Shown: positions 63,131 through 64,000 of the stretch, piece after piece
How positions within the stretch are numbered: the stretch's first letter is position 1
Layout of the letters: each line of letters starts with the position of its first letter
NCBI GenBank assembly: GCA_943735955.1
Contig: OX030955.1
Location: 5,401,269 to 5,465,268, forward strand
DNA length: 64,000 bases
Direction of reading: 5' to 3'
DNA from: Piscicola geometra
Taxonomy: Eukaryota > Annelida > Clitellata > Hirudinida > Piscicolidae
The notes under the pieces: model-generated
Database searches by the model: none
Told to the model about the DNA's origin: nothing
Seen by the model: only the letters and a program-made list of their open reading frames with translations
Program-made: the position numbers and the translations under genes

Positions 63131-64000
63131 AGCATGTGCAAATACGAGGTCAAGAGGCTTATTTTTCCGTTACAAGACTAAATGACTTCTCTACAGCTTT
63201 CTGTTCACTACGCATGATTTTAACGGATTAAATTCATTTGGTGGCTGTCCTGAATCGATTTACGACGATATTTTTTTTCGATATTATATTCTTGGTTTTC
63301 GTGCTATCATTTCAAATTCGGAAAATAAGTAACAAAGAACAAGTTCATCTGCGAGCATGCAATGACAATGAATGTGTGTTGACGCTTTTGAGCCATTCTG
63401 CTGATGCACTCCTGTCCTACTCGTGTGTTAAGATGCTCTTTGATGATATGGTATATGAACTGTTGGATTACAAGTATCATTCGATAGCAAGTTATTGCAA
63501 AACGTCAAACGTCTTCAATAATACTGTCATGAGAATCAATGATTCCCAGTCATGAAAAAAATCGAGATGCATGGGGCTTAAAAGCTGCAAATCTATATAT
63601 CTATTTTAGTTCAAACAAGCGCCTAATTTTTTCAAGCTTCATGAAGGCTGTCTATGCAAAGCCGATTCCAACTCTGACATCGTGATCAATAGACCTGTTG
63701 GTAAGAAGCTGAATAGAAAACTGTGTCAAAAGAAAATTATGGAACGGCCTAGCAAAACAAGTATAAAAAATAATAAACATAGAAGGACAACTTTACAATA
63801 GAAATAGAATACAGAAAAGGAATAGAGATATGAAACTAATTAATGCAAGGCAACAAAACAGGGTATAGTAGAGCTCGATGGAAACATGAAAGAGAACGCC
63901 AACGAAAACAGAGTTTCAAACATAAAACTGAATGGAAGAATGAGCAAGACATCAAGAAAAAGCACCCAAGAACAATATGGAAGCATTCTCAAGATACAAA

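Larger units (their letters stand above)
59760..64000. other. AT-rich right end, no supported gene
   Basis: Upstream flank of the GPCR gene and beyond. A frame at 63238-63555 (GTG start, 105 codons) has mixed composition with several Cys, but no family I recognise. From 63700 the sequence becomes purine-rich without a long frame. Nothing else is supported. Confidence 0.5.

Noticed and set aside
62958..63231. Poly-His and poly-Ile proteins
   Set aside because: Translations of the CAT microsatellite without coding context.
63238..63555. 105-codon frame
   Set aside because: GTG start, no recognisable family, no splice context; left as unexplained.

Overview
The window reads as nuclear DNA of a bilaterian animal, most likely a lophotrochozoan. 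It is AT-rich, genes are split into many short exons with GT-AG introns, and trinucleotide and dinucleotide repeats are frequent. Three neuropeptide F (NPF) precursors of the long, amidated-Phe type and a neuromedin U/Capa-type receptor fit an annelid or mollusc. A leech-like annelid is my best guess, from general character only. All exon models below were built by hand from conserved protein matches, splice consensus and reading-frame continuity. There is no transcript evidence.

Layout. (1) 390-3736 (+): last five exons of an SLC6 glycine-transporter-like gene; the rest lies left of the window. (2) 4470-4890: relic of a non-LTR retrotransposon. (3) 5223-12951 (-): complete MLH1 in 17 exons, about 913 aa. 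(4) 13368-14431 (+): CDK20, head-to-head with MLH1 across about 416 bp. (5) 15190-33052 (-): a giant gene of about 36 exons and 3,190 aa encoding a NO VEIN/sacsin-type GHKL ATPase with a C-terminal NOV (DUF3883) domain. (6) 34750-45144: three NPF genes, A on + and B and C on -, with a C2-PDZ gene (38034-42360, +) between A and B. (7) 46956-59759 (-): a seven-exon neuromedin U/Capa/pyrokinin-type GPCR of 432 aa. (8) 59760-64000: AT-rich sequence with repeats and no gene I can support.

How the genes relate. MLH1 is mismatch repair, CDK20 a cell-cycle/cilium kinase, the SLC6 protein a plasma-membrane transporter, and the NPF precursors and GPCR belong to peptide signalling. I see no single pathway. 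The two - strand NPF genes are clear tandem duplicates that share exon structure, a C-terminal Cys-containing peptide and a TATA-box block.

Most interesting: a minisatellite starting exactly at an SLC6 splice donor that repeats the donor in frame; simple repeats abutting splice sites in several genes; a GC-AG intron in one NPF paralog; the conserved Cys-loop tail of two NPF precursors; an RGS3-like C2-PDZ protein with no RGS domain; a serine-coding microsatellite inside MLH1; and the large NO VEIN-like gene, with one apparent frameshift and a duplicated splice donor.
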